From the NCBI GenBank assembly GCA_033980235.1, contig CM067077.1, forward strand, positions 6,358,602-6,422,601: a stretch of DNA of 64,000 nucleotides, given 5' to 3'. The first letter of the stretch is position 1. Each line of letters begins with the position of its first letter. Below, in pieces: positions 10,221 to 21,114 of the stretch. This DNA is from Diadema setosum (lineage: Eukaryota; Echinodermata; Echinoidea; Diadematoida; Diadematidae). Made by a program: the position numbers and the translations under genes. The notes beneath the pieces were generated by a model. The model searched no databases. It saw only the letters and a program-made list of their open reading frames with translations, and was not told the origin of the DNA.

Positions 10221-11730
10221 TAGTGGGGTGGCTTAGTGACAAATATACTGATAATCGTGACACGCCGGACAAAAGTGTCATTTTTTCCTCAGACATTTGT
10301 ATATATATGAGGATCAAAATTAGGGGGTGCTCCAAGAAATCCGCTAACAGAAAAAATGAGAAAATGCCCTTAATTTGTACATAACAATAGTGTCTGAATT
10401 CAAAGACTATACACAGGGCATTCGCCAGGTTTCTGTACAATGCAATGCAATGTACATGGTTGCTAGTCTTAAAATTCAGACCCATAATACGACATATTGT
10501 GTGCATGTTTACAGTAATACACCATTTTTACTGGTTTTCCTATGGTAACAGGTGGTTAGTCTGTGTTGCAGACCTGAGGGAGGTGTGTTGGAATAGTCCA
10601 GTTTTCTTAAGCACCTTTTCATTAAATAATTTCCTATAATTTCTGGTAAAGGATTTTTTTAGTACTGTCTACCTCCTGTAGAGAAATGGCAAAGAGTGAC
10701 ATGTGACTCTGGCTCAGATACTTTAAATCTTGGGCAATGACTGAGCCAGGTGTAGGACTATGTCACAGTTCATTTTTTCTCCCAGAACTACTAGTTTACC
10801 AGTAGAAGAGCTGCATATTCCATTGAGAACTTAAGGTTTTGGGTATTGACCTACATATTTCCTAACAAATTTAACCCGTTTCCTCCAAGATTGTGTGAAT
10901 TCCATAGGTTTAGCGCAGGGATTACCTGGTTCCCGTAAGCAATTTTTATAGTCCGCACCTCCCCTCTTTATATGTTTCTTATTTCTTATGGGGGTTATTC
11001 AAATGTTTAAAAAGGTTAAAAGTCTGTTTTCATAGATGAAGTTGAATTTAGACAATTTGAATATTTTTAAAAATATATTGATATTTGTAATTTCACTCAT
11101 AAAGACTTAAAGCGGTTTGAATATTTTTGGTCTGATAGCTATGTATAGACATGTTATTAAAAAGTAAAAGCAATGTTTGATTGGTTCACATTATCCAAAG
11201 AGGGTGGGATGTAGTTGGCTGGTGAACAAAGTCTATGGGGAAGTTTAAAAAGTTGATAGAAATAAAACAAAATCGGCATAGAGCAGAATCTAGATCACAA
11301 TATGATATGACAAAATTCCCGACCCCAAAGGCGGTTGATTCTATGATGCTTTATGTCAAAATACATTCCACCCAAAATACATGTGATTGATAGGAGGAAA
11401 AAGTATAGTACATTAAAAACAGTATAGTTCACCTAACCCCATTAGTCGAGCAGCATAATGAAATGATTGTTAAGTTTTATCGCCTTGTCAATTGAAGATG
11501 ATGTTACATAATGACAATTATCAAAGTCAGCTAGATCTACTAGTATATCAAGAAACCAAAAAGAAGGGGTGGGGTGGGGTGGGGAGAGAAGAATGAAGTA
11601 AGTTATTAGTATCTGTAGTTTTGGTTTTCAGTATATTCATTTTAAATTCCTTAATTTCCGTTAGGTCATCATGGATTGGAGCATTTGTGTACTAGTAATC
11701 TGCCAGGAACAAACACAAGAAAAACTTAAA

Positions 11731-12245
11731 GGTCCTATATTATACACTTTTGGGAGAGTGACTTGAAAAAAATGTTCAGGATATCACATTTTATGCATAA
11801 TATGTGTAGGTCTGGGGGCATTTCATGAAGCATTTTGTCCGACAAGTTGTCGGACAAATTTGCTCTCTGCCAATCAGATGCAAGGATTTCTGTAGTTTGT
11901 AACAGTTTGTCAGAAAAATATCTGACCAAACTGCTTCATGAAATGCCCCCCTGTTGTATCACAAGACATCCTACCATAATCAGTTTTTGCAATCAAAGCA
12001 AACATATGAAGAGATATCAGTATTTTTCTCATTAAAGCATAAATGCGGACGGTTTAGTCTGGAAACATGTTATCATAGAAATATTGTTCACATTTTGTGT
12101 TATTAACAATACTTAACATTGATTATACAGATTCATTTTTTTTACAGAGGTTCTTTCTATCCGTAACTCACACTTAAGAATAATTTTCAAGCACTAATTT
12201 TGGGTTTTTGCCTTTAATTATCCACAAAAAGGAGGACTCAATGCA
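11731..12245 (+). repeat. Dispersed repeat copy, interrupted by a MITE
   Basis: The segment beginning aaggtcctatattatacac and running through ggatatcacattttatgc, gtgtaggtc, ttgtatcacaagacatccta, ggtttagtctg and cttaacattgattatacaga recurs at 50621 (plus strand) and at about 57950-58320 and 58600-58930 (minus strand). Only this copy carries the 137-bp palindromic insertion at 11815-11951. Confidence 0.8.
11815..11951. mobile_element. 137-bp palindromic MITE with GGGGGCATTTCATGAAG ends
   Basis: Terminal inverted repeats gggggcatttcatgaagca and tgcttcatgaaatgccccc flank a non-coding core that itself contains gtccgacaagttgtcggac. The host repeat reads gtgtaggtc then ttgtatcac without it at three other loci, so insertion is direct. 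The duplicated target seems to be only two or so bases (CT). Confidence 0.9.
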
Positions 12246-12640
12246 TAAAAGGTGTATGCTTTATTTTTGGAAAATGTTGAGGAGATCAGGAAAATAATAT
12301 ATATTGATGTAGATTTTGGACCTGAAGGAGCAGTTGAAGCATTTTTAAGAAACAATGCCTTGTGGCATTGTTCTTATCATCAAAAATTAATAATGACAAA
12401 CTCAAATGAAAATTGGAGGGGGGGAAGAAAAGATGAACATAATGACATGAGACAGCTTGGTAAAGATTAAACGCTAAAATAGACAATGCAGCCTCTTTTC
12501 TCAGTTCATACTTATCCAGAGTGTGTGCTTTCTTTCCAGTACCGGTATTATTATTCAGATAGGTTAGGGGAATCCCTTTGAATTGTGTGATACATCATTT
12601 TAAAGCTTACAGTCTGCTCTTTCAGAATCTGTCCTTAAAG

Positions 12641-13195
12641 GACAAGTCCACTTTCATGCGCACGTGGATTCAGTGAATACAACAATATTAGTAGGACACA
12701 TCACAGAAAGCTTGGAAAAAATCGTACAATCCGTTCAAAAGTTATGATTTTTTAAGGTATCTGCACAGTCGCGGCTGGATGAAAAGACTACCACAGTGTA
12801 TGATGTCACATGCGCACATTCTAAGGAAAATGAAATGAGAATTTCACAAAACCATACTTTTTGAATAAAGTTCACATAGTTTCTTTGACTTGCTACTTAC
12901 GTATGTCAAGGGTAAAATTATTCCCCTTGCCTTCTGAAAGAGAAGTCGAGTATCCTTTTGTAAGCGAAAATAATTTATGTTGAATTTTCTTTATTCATTC
13001 TTTATATCGTTGTACACATGTGACATTACAAGGTATAGTAGTCTTCTCATCCAGCCTCGACTGCATGAGCAGAAACTTCAAAAATTCATAACTTTAGAAC
13101 GGATTGTCCAATTTTCCTCAAACTCTCACTGATGTGTTCTACTATTGTTGCTGCATTCACTCAACCCACATGCTATAAAGATGACAAATCTTTGT
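12641..13195. mobile_element. ~555-bp inverted-repeat MITE
   Basis: Left arm words (cagtgaatacaacaatatta, gtaggacacatcac, acaatccgttcaaaagttat) are mirrored on the right (ataactttagaacggattgt, gatgtgttctactattgttg, ctgcattcac). The arms extend about 150-200 bp each around an AT-rich centre. No coding sequence. Confidence 0.8.
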
Positions 13196-13299
13196 CTGGC
13201 GACTTTTTTGTTGATCAATTATACCAACCCTGATGGAAATCTCTTCAAATTCATAAGTTCTGAAGTCTCCTTTAAGTTTAACCAAAATCTATATATGTA

Positions 13300-13313
13300 G
13301 TTGCCATGGCAAC
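13300..13313. promoter_or_regulatory. Perfect X-box palindrome (RFX-type motif)
   Basis: gttgccatggcaac is a full palindromic match to the RFX transcription-factor X-box. A second copy lies at 13451-13464, 151 bp away, in a related repeat context. It sits in intron repeats and may be incidental. No function is shown. Confidence 0.5.
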
Positions 13314-13450
13314 ATACCACTTAACACTAATGAAAAGTATTTCAAACCTCTATACATCCCGTTGATCAGTTGTACCTATTCAAATGGAATCTCTTCCAAA
13401 CTGGAAAATAGCCTCCTGTAACTAACTTCAATCAAAAACCCTAGTTTTGG

Positions 13451-13464
13451 GTTGCCATGGCAAC
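13451..13464. promoter_or_regulatory. Second perfect X-box palindrome
   Basis: The same 14-base palindrome as at 13300, within a second diverged copy of the surrounding ~150-bp unit. Both copies carry an intact motif although their flanks differ. Confidence 0.5.
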
Positions 13465-13602
13465 GCACAAATCAACAATTATATTTGACCCCTGGTTTAT
13501 ACTCTTGGTACCTTCTATACAACGTTCATATCAAATTTTGTGAAAATTGAATCTTCCTACCTGGAGAAATAAACAAAAACATGATTTTTAGAAAAAGTTC
13601 AT

Positions 13603-13774
13603 TGACCTTTGACCTTTGACCATTGGAAAATTCACCCCAAATTCAATCAAAATATTTTACTTGTTTTCAATATTCTTCCTGCCAAGTTTTATCCAGATTG
13701 GATATTCCTGACCTGAGAAATAGCAAAAAAACCTATTTCACAAATAAAGGTCATTGACCTTTGACCTCTGACCT
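13603..13774. repeat. Repeat with TGACCTTTGACC (DR1-like) motifs
   Basis: tgacctttgacctttgacc at 13603 and tgacctttgacctctgacct at 13755 are part of a ~150-bp repeating theme with accaaatt and gttttatccagattgg words. The same theme fills 28850-29610. Read on the other strand, the motif is AGGTCAAAGGTCA, the direct-repeat-1 response element of nuclear receptors. Confidence 0.75.
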
Positions 13775-14235
13775 CCTTCCAGCATCAATTTTCTTGGAGC
13801 ACCCTATTTTTTGAGAAGGTACATCATGAAGTACCTTTGGTGAAAAAATCATGCTTTTGTCCGCCGTGTCACGATAATTTCACTAAGCCACCCCACTATG
13901 AGGTCCATCGTGGCAAAAATGTTGGACGGTTCAAAAATCGTTTACGATCAACGTGATTGCCATACATAAATGAAAAAAAAAGTGACTATGTAGACTTATT
14001 GACCTTTGTTTAAGAGTGTTTCTTAGCACACTGTGTATTTTTCGACAGCCTTGCATTTCTGTACACATGAAGTAAAGTACTTCTGGTGAGGTTTTACTTA
14101 AATTCTTTGCTAGTTTGAAGAACTTCTGTTAACTTTGAAAATCACCAACTGCTTACTTTGTTCATCACTTCTCTTTTCTCCCCCTTTCACTTTTAAATAA
14201 TTACATTTATCATTTTTAATTATTATTACTTGTAG

Positions 14236-14575
14236 GCAAAAGTCCAAGAAGAGCTGGACCGTGTGGTTGGAAGGGACAGACTCCCGACCCTTTCCGACAA
14301 ACCGAATCTACCATACACCCAGGCAACGATTGCCGAGTGTACTCGACGATACCCCGCCGTGCCGGCTCAAATACCTCACGGTACGCGATGCGACGTCAAA
14401 ATTGGCGGCTACGACATCCCAAAGGGTTCGTATGTCGTCAACAACAGTTTCGCGCCGGCCATGTCGCCCGGCGAATGGGAGGACCCCGAATGTTTCCGCC
14501 CAGAACGTTTCCTGGTGGACGATGGACGCGGGTTCAACAAACAGCTTGAGATGAAGCTTGCCACTTTTGGAGTTG
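14236..14575 (+). CDS. Cytochrome P450, CYP2 clan: K-helix and meander exon
   Basis: 340 bases, phase 0 in and phase 1 out, acceptor ttgtag and donor GTTG|GTACGT. The exon starts AKVQEELDRVVGRDR (J/J' helix). It then reads TIAECTRRYPAVP, where ECTR is the invariant K-helix ExxR, then GGYDIPKGSYV, then FRPERFL, the PERF box. It ends on FGVG, the first residues of the haem-binding loop. Its GC content is clearly above that of the flanking introns. This and the last exon complete every hallmark motif, so the gene appears intact in the part seen. Confidence 0.93.
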
Positions 14576-15112
14576 GTACGTAGTATATTGTTGATTGCTA
14601 GTCACAGCAATACAATTTTATTACATTTAACAGCAACATAGAAAATCAAATCCAAATCATTTGCACTTTCTCTGGCATAATTGAGGAAAAACTTCGAATG
14701 CAACTTCGTGAAAAATGATTCGTCTAAAACTTGTATACATATACTGGCACAATTGAATAAACTGACATAGCTTTTATTTCTTTAAAAGGGAATATTATCT
14801 ATATTTTAGATAATAATGAAAGAACACTTGACCTACACTTCTTCTAAAAAATATGAAAAATGATACCACCATCATAGTAACATAATGAGGGAATGCATAT
14901 TTCCATATACCTTTCATAAAAAGGAAAATTTGTGGATTTTTCTTCATAATATCGCTATATTATAGTTTTAACTCTTGGCTTCACAAACTGCAGTAGACAG
15001 GGATGGCTGCTCCCAAACTTTCAAAAAAGGCATATAACTTTTCAACGAATTTTCCAGTCTTATTTTCCTCACATTATATTTTACTGATCTGTTCTGATAG
15101 TATTGCTGTCTT

Positions 15113-15440
15113 TTCAATTCATTTATTCATTTATTTTTTCATTCTTCTTTTTTTTTCAACAAAACATAACGCATAATAAATTTGTAATTACATCATAAAC
15201 ATAAACATTCAACTTTGCAAAAGATAAATGATACAGATAAACAAATCATGCATACTGGAAAAAAAGTACAAAGTTATGCTTTAGTTGAGAAAAAAAAAAG
15301 AATTGAGAGGTCCACTAAAAAGCAAGCTTGTATGTTGTGAACCACTCAAAAAATGAACAAACTTATGAATTACTTATTTACAAATACTTATCACAGATAT
15401 AATTTACGACAGAACGGAACAAGACGGGAGAAATACAAAA
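15113..15440 (-). repeat. LINE 3'-end-like fragment
   Basis: It opens with tttcaattcatttattc and includes ccactaaaaagcaagcttgt at about 15311. That word is matched almost exactly by ccactaaaaagcaaagcttg at 16388, in the 3' region of the reverse-transcriptase element. This is probably a 5'-truncated copy of the same LINE family inside P450 intron 3, in the same minus orientation. Confidence 0.55.
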
Positions 15441-15754
15441 GACATGACACGACTTGACAAAAAAGACGGAAAGAATGGAGGGAGAGAAAGGGGAAAAAAA
15501 GAGAATGCCTACACGCTGCACTAGGGAAATGGAACATCTTCACTTATTTTCGAGTGTTTTTTCTCCTTTTTTTTCCATTCCAACAATGCAAAACATTTTC
15601 ATACGCAAAATGACACAATATCAATACAATGTAGTAACAAAGAAAATTTTTTAATTCAAATGCACATTATTTTGAGTCTATAATTATTGTGTGACAATGA
15701 CAGTTTATAAGCATTAGGAATCATTCAGCTATTAGTCTTATCGTCTTTATTCAG

Positions 15755-15924
15755 GCCGCCGCACGTGCCCAGCGGAACAACTTGCAAGAATCGAAATGTT
15801 CATCATGTCCACCCATCTCCTGCAGCGGTTCACCCTCACAGTGGACGAAGAGACAGCCCTAGAAGGACGGAGTCTCATGACTTTTAACCCCCTTCCCTAT
15901 AAGGTTAGGGCCTTGGCACGTTGA
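15755..15924 (+). CDS. Cytochrome P450, CYP2 clan: last exon with haem cysteine
   Basis: Acceptor ttattcag, then the phase-1 join gives FGVGRRTCPAEQLARIEMF. The cysteine in FxxGxRxC is the axial haem ligand. Canonical CYP2 proteins have G two residues after the Cys, whereas here it is A. The protein ends SLMTFNPLPYKVRALAR and TGA. A variant poly(A) signal, ATTAAA, lies at 16116-16121, about 190 bases after the stop. A LINE sits immediately downstream from about 16155. Confidence 0.93.
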
Positions 15925-16854
15925 TATGGAAGCGTTTTTATCCAGGGATTACCAGTCCTGAGAGAAAATAACGCGCTTGTTATTTGTAAGATTACGTGGA
16001 GACCTGCCTTGTTAGGCTATTTGCTTCAGACATAAAGAACGCCGTGTGATATTTCACATACAAAAAGAAAAAAAAACAATGATAACAAAATAATGATATA
16101 ATTATTATGTTTTACATTAAATTTACGTTGATTTAATGGGTTGCGTCTATGCAAAAGTTCAATTCAATTTCAATTCAATCATAGTTTATTTCCAATCAAC
16201 GAAAATCAAAACATAATACAAAGTATACATGTCATGAAATGATATTGTCCAAACGTTTACAAAAGATTCATGTAGTATACGAAATAAATCATATACGACA
16301 ACATATGTACAATAATTACGAGGAACAATGCATGTAATATACTTTGTGAGCGTTCGGAAAATAACTTCAATTATGGAAAATAGCGATCCACTAAAAAGCA
16401 AAGCTTGTGGGACGTGGATCGCTAGATAAATAATGAGTAAACAATATATTATTCAAGGTTGTTGTTTTTTTTTTTACAGCTATTGTATTAGATATGAATT
16501 ACTTAGGTCATTTGTAAATATATAGTTATTTTGAGATACACTGGCTTCGGCAATTATAAGAAATAAGAATAGAGTATCAATGCTAATGCCCAGACAGTGT
16601 TCATTGAACTGCGTGTACCGGGAAAATATAACAAGGACGACACACTCGCACAGACATTCAGTTACCCACACACATATAAGACGCGAGACAGTACCGAGAA
16701 GAGAGAAGACAATAACAATACAAGTCTACGAAGAACAAAAGACAGGAAAGGAAGCAGAGGATAGAAGAGAGAAGAGAGGTCTGCATACAGAACACGCCAA
16801 GTGCTGCGACATCTGGACAGGTGAAACCTCAAACATGAATTAAAGCAATTTAAA

Positions 16855-17241
16855 TTATCTAGAATTATAAGTAGATAATAAGTGTTTTCTGAATTTGTAT
16901 TTAAATGTGAGGAATTTGGGGGACTCTTTTAAGCTATTATCTAGATTATTCCAAAGTCTGGGTCGGGTATAAAGAAATGTATTTTGGGCATGTGCGGTTC
17001 TCCTTAATGGAAGATGGAATTCGTCTGATCGTCGGGTAGGATAGTTATGTACATGACTGTTTCGATGAAATGAGTCGTGAAATATTTTGGGTAAAAAGTT
17101 GCTGTTATGATTAAACATGAACTGGCCAAGTTGAAACACATACAAATCTCTTATTTTTAGTATTTTATGGTGAAAAAGCAAAGGATCTGTATGTTCTCGA
17201 GTATTTAGGTTAAAAACAATTCTGAGCGCTTTCTTTTGCAA
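16855..17241 (-). pseudogene. LINE ORF2 C-terminal domain remnant
   Basis: 128 open codons typical of the region after the reverse-transcriptase thumb of non-LTR elements (KALRIVFNLNTREHTDPL, a basic YPTRRSDEF stretch, a conserved PRLWN). It is separated from the catalytic part by a frameshift at the A-run 17243-17253. Confidence 0.8.
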
Positions 17242-17489
17242 TAAAAAAAAAAATTATCAAGTAATATATGATATGTATTACCCCAAGCAAGGATCCCGTA
17301 GTTTAAATAAGGTAGTATCAAACTAGAGTAAAGAGTTAATAATGCAGGTGAAGGAAGATAATATTTTAATCTGTTCATTACGCCAATGTTACGTGAAATA
17401 ATTTTACATATTTATGTTATCAATATGATTCCTCCATGATAGCTTGTTATCAACGCAAACACCAAGAAATTTAAAGGTAGAAACTTCTT

Positions 17490-17755
17490 CTAAGGGAGTA
17501 GTATCAAATGTATATTGCCTGGGAGGCTATCTGAAGAGTTACTAAACAGCATGAATTTTGTTTTTTGAATATTTAATGACAATTTATTTGCGTATATCCA
17601 TTGGATGACCTTTTTCAGTTCTTCATTTACTGTTCTTGTTAAGATATTTGGGTCAGGGTGGGAAAAGAAAAGATTAGAGTCATCTGCGAATAATATGAAT
17701 GATAGTTTCTCCGAGGATCTATGAAAATCATTGATATAAATAATGAATAACAGAA
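17490..17755 (-). pseudogene. LINE reverse transcriptase palm fragment
   Basis: Contains FILFADDSNLFFS and NIQKTKFMLFS, the catalytic aspartates and the following conserved strand. Upstream of 17755 the frame runs into three copies of a ~19-bp repeat (gtataaaagtacagaatga, 17757-17815) rather than more reverse transcriptase, so the element is cut there. Confidence 0.85.
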
Positions 17756-17756
17756 T

Positions 17757-17822
17757 GAGTATAAAAGTACAGAATGAGTATAAAAGTACAGAATGAGTAT
17801 AAGAAGAATGAGTATAATTCAA
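17757..17822. repeat. ~19-bp tandem repeat at LINE truncation point
   Basis: Three to four copies of gaatgagtataaaagtaca mark the 5' break of the LINE. It may be a by-product of template jumping at insertion. Confidence 0.85.
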
Positions 17823-19468
17823 CAATCTATTTTTGTCGGCCTAGGTTTAGTTAATCTAGTAGCTAGGCAGTGGTGCCAGGGACATGTTCGAAAGCAATAA
17901 TCCTAATGACGCACGGGTATGTGATTGTTTTTTTTTTTTTTTTTTTTTTTTTTGTAAGACGTGCTACAGTATCTAAGCTATGGTATTCAGTTTACCAGAA
18001 TGATTTGCTCTTTGTTGATTTGATAGTAATAAAAATCAGTTGAATTGAGTTGATTTCATTTGTACCAGGAACACTACGTATCTTTTTATTTTTCTCTCTT
18101 ATACAAATTTGCTGTACTTGTTTGTCTTTGTATAATATTGGTCTCTAATCACCACGCATTGGCTGAAGGTTCAACTAAACCTTTACCTTCTTTAGTGAGT
18201 TTATATAAAGAGTCTAACCTAAAGCGAGTTAATTCCACTCTTGTAAAGATGTTATATTTGCAATAAAGCTGCTAAAAAAAGACAATGATAAGAAGATATT
18301 GAATGCAACATAAAGGTTAAGAATATTCATAGTTGTGCTATGAGTGTAGTATCACTGGGAAGAGGTTATTTGCTCTATCTTAAGATGGACTTACTTAAAT
18401 ATGTTTAAAAATTACGCTTAGCCCATTCAAACCTTTTCCAATGATGTACACAGAGCTGTAAAGCGGCAATGCATATAGTACAACTATTATGGATCATGCG
18501 TACTAGAGAAAACAAAATGCGTTATTTGATAAACTATTGAAGATTTTGTGAAGGATATTATGCATGTACTCTGTAGTTATGTAGCGCAAAATTCGTAAAG
18601 GGAATTCACCCTAAGCATATTATTGCCTTTCCTTCTTCTTTATGGTAGGACTATATATTTCGTTATATCATGCAGATTCCAAAGCGTTGGAAAATATGTA
18701 TATCATGATTATATTATCATTCATTCATTCATTCATTATGTTCCATTTGCAATAGAAACATACATTACCTTTATTTTTCTTACCAAAAAAATTGAGTACA
18801 TTAATTGGCATTGCAACGTACAATGAACAAAATTTGTAAGTTTTGAAAACACATTTCATTTTCACATCATTTATTTTCAACTTCCATTAATAATAATGAC
18901 GTTACATAACACGCCAAATCGAATAAACTTATATTCACCTCACATTTATATAAGTAGAAAGTGTTTGTACAGTAAATGCGGTGGTTTCCTAAATCGGGTG
19001 CTCAGCGAAGATGTACCATGTGATGTCGTTGTAAGTTTATACATTGTATGTTCTGCAAAGGTGACGAGAATGATTGCGGTTTATCAAATACTTTGTAAAT
19101 GTCATGTACCATGTTCATTATATAACTTCATACGCGTATTTAAGTCAATAAATAACAGAGGATATTTACTGTATAGTGTATAATACAAAAATGTAAACAA
19201 TATTTGCGGAGTGTTCGTACGGTGTGAGCAAACTAATAACGGCCTTGTAGGATGTCGATTTGCACTATTGGCTGGCTTTATAGCTCAGTTTGCATGTTAA
19301 TCCACTGAAGTCTAACCTCTTTCTGAATAACCTCTTCTTTATAGGCAATGGGTCTTTTTTATTTTCAGTTAACCGTGATATGAGTGTTTATTTGTGTATA
19401 AGAATAAACCTTGTCTTGTACGAATAAAAACCAAGTTTCAGGTTTATTGCCGGTTGTTAACTTGATAC
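17823..19468. other. Intergenic, mostly AT-rich; no gene seen
   Basis: Contains a poly(T) run at 17931-17953 and an AATAAA at 18262. It also has a diverged repeat near 18350-18430 (gatggacttactta, then aaaaattacgcttagcccat) that recurs at about 20187-20240 (gatggacttacttt, then aaaaatggcgcttagctcac). A (ATTC)n tract lies at 18719-18736. Short open frames lack any coding signature. Confidence 0.5.
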
Positions 19469-19493
19469 GTGTGTGTGTGTGTGTGTGTGTGTG
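19469..19493. repeat. (GT)n microsatellite
   Basis: Twelve uninterrupted GT dinucleotides. Confidence 0.95.
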
Positions 19494-19513
19494 CCTCATC
19501 AAGGGGCAGTCCT

Positions 19514-19663
19514 GGGCTCCGTTTCATAACACTTATTGGTGACAACTGCCACATTTTTATGACAAATTTGCTCTTAGCAAATCAGATGCTATGATTTCAG
19601 TAGCTTGTAACATCTATGGTGGTTACTTGTCTCTGATATTACAAGTTTTATGAAACGGTCCCC
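19514..19663. mobile_element. ~150-bp palindromic MITE with CCGTTTCATAA ends
   Basis: Ends gggctccgtttcataa and ttttatgaaacggtcccc are inverted. The core keeps tttgctcttagcaaatcaga, closely like tttgctctctgccaatcaga in the MITE at 11815. The two MITEs are therefore related in core although their ends differ. Confidence 0.8.
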
Positions 19664-19996
19664 TGAAATGCTCCTGATCTGATCTCCCCCCCCCCCCCCC
19701 AACCCTATCGAGTGGGGGTGTCCTCGTGGTCTTGATGATGGGAAAGCATCTATGTGTATGCTTTATATGGGTGTCAGTAATCGTGGTAATAAGGCATCCT
19801 GGAAACGTGCCCAAACCAAGTCGCTTATAATACTGTCTGTTGATTTCTTGGGTAATACTCCTGTCCATACATTCCGGTGGATGCATTGTGCAGCAAGCAG
19901 TACCACATAATATCACGTGGTATTGGGCCTACACTTTGTTTCCAGTTATTCACGTTCAGGTGATTGACATATTAAGGAAGCCGTGGCGCCGATCTA

Positions 19997-20245
19997 GAAA
20001 TGAAGAGTTTTGTCGCAAAAGGAGCTAACTCCATTGTTGTTAAATTGAGATATTTGTGATTAAAGTTGCTAATAACAAAGAAAATAATAGAAAATACAGT
20101 ATATTTTCAATCATATGTACCTTCTAGAATATTTCTATGTCACAAGAGAGGTATTACTAGAAAGGTGTAATTTTTTCTCTATCTGATGATGGACTTACTT
20201 TGAAATGTTTAAAAATGGCGCTTAGCTCACTTTGCAATAAAATTC
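19997..20245. repeat. Dispersed repeat copies
   Basis: First part (gaagagttttgtcgcaaaa, then ttgtgattaaagt) resembles the MITE left end at 5090. The second part (tgatgatggacttactttga, gcgcttagctcac) resembles 18380. The two families lie side by side here. 20265-20310 (taaccctcgttacgcac, ttaacccttaacgcgctagc) looks like the edge of another palindromic element. Confidence 0.5.
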
Positions 20246-20402
20246 TTCAAATGTGTTTCTTAACCCTCGTTACGCACATTAACCCTTAACGCGCTAGCGT
20301 TCTTGTTTAAAAGCACACGGCAGAGAGTACATCTTTCTATTTACTCACAATCCAAATATCAATGACAGCAATTACAGTCCTCAGTGTGAGTGGAACAGAT
20401 AC

Positions 20403-20450
<48 letters not shown>

Positions 20451-20506
20451 ATGTATATTATGTATGTATGAATGTATTATGTATATATACTGTATGTATA
20501 CATGTA

Positions 20507-20545
<39 letters not shown>

Positions 20546-20572
20546 TTATTTATTTATCTATCTATCTATATA
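20403..20572. repeat. (TA)n and (TGTA)n/(TATT)n/(CTAT)n microsatellite cluster
   Basis: Two pure TA blocks (about 20405-20447 and 20516-20540) are separated by TGTA-rich sequence and followed by tttatttatttattta and tctatctatcta. The open frames here are repeats of I and Y only. Confidence 0.95.
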
Positions 20573-20964
20573 TAACTGAATCATGTGTGTTAAATGCCCA
20601 AGGTGGCATATAGGTGAAATTAGCACAAAATTCTGTTGGTAGAATGGCAAGAATCTATTCGTATTGATGTGGGAAGACCATAGAGCTGTATTTAATAGAG
20701 CTCTATGGGGAAGACTATAATATACGCAGGACTGGCTCTAAGTAACCTATATAAGTCTGACTCTGGATGGCAAACCAAAAGTGGAATATTCCTTCAATAC
20801 ACTATGATGATAGGGCCTACATAATACATGAATACATTTATTTAAATCAACATAATTTTCATACTTAAAACATTAGATCTATATATTTTACTTATCATTT
20901 TGCAACTTACCAAAACATAAAGAATGGAGAACTCCATTTCTGGCATCAAGCTTTTACTTTAATC

Positions 20965-20970
20965 TTTATT
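20965..20970 (-). terminator. Poly(A) signal AATAAA for the small membrane-protein gene
   Basis: TTTATT on the plus strand, read as AATAAA on the minus strand, lies about 145 bases after the stop codon at 21115. This spacing fits a short 3' UTR. Confidence 0.5.
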
Positions 20971-21114
20971 CGCTACTTATTTTCACAAAAATCTTTTCTT
21001 TAATCACCTTATCAGCCCCATAATCAATATTTACAAGAATAGAAGGACACTAAGTATCTCCCAAACTGTCATTTGTTTCATGAACTTGAGGTGAATAGAT
21101 CATTTTGATGTGAC

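Larger units (their letters stand above)
10221..13898. mobile_element. 3.68-kb terminal-inverted-repeat element in P450 intron 2
   Basis: The left end tagtggggtggcttagtga is mirrored at 13880-13898. The inverted ends stay alignable for over 100 bp, including gacaaaag, ttttttc and ggtgctccaagaaa (10325) against tcttggagcacc (13793). The terminal TA could be a TA target duplication, or the flanks share TGA. No transposase frame is visible, so it is non-autonomous. The interior holds other inserted repeats (11815, 12641) and the TGACCTTTGACC segments. It may instead be two elements that landed as a unit. Confidence 0.75.
16155..17825 (-). mobile_element. 5'-truncated, broken LINE with reverse transcriptase remnants
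   Basis: Minus strand. The 5' part (17490-17755) carries reverse-transcriptase signature residues: YINDF, then FILFADDSNLFFS (catalytic FADD box). Between 17490 and 17242 the frame continues with words such as FKFLGV and LILPYLNYGILAWGN. A run of 11 A/T at 17243 shifts the frame into the C-terminal part (QKKALRIVF ... PRLWNNLDNSLK) that ends at 16855. The 3' tail near 16155 is CAATT-type. Truncated, frameshifted and surely inactive. The clade (Jockey/CR1/L2-like) is uncertain. Confidence 0.85.
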
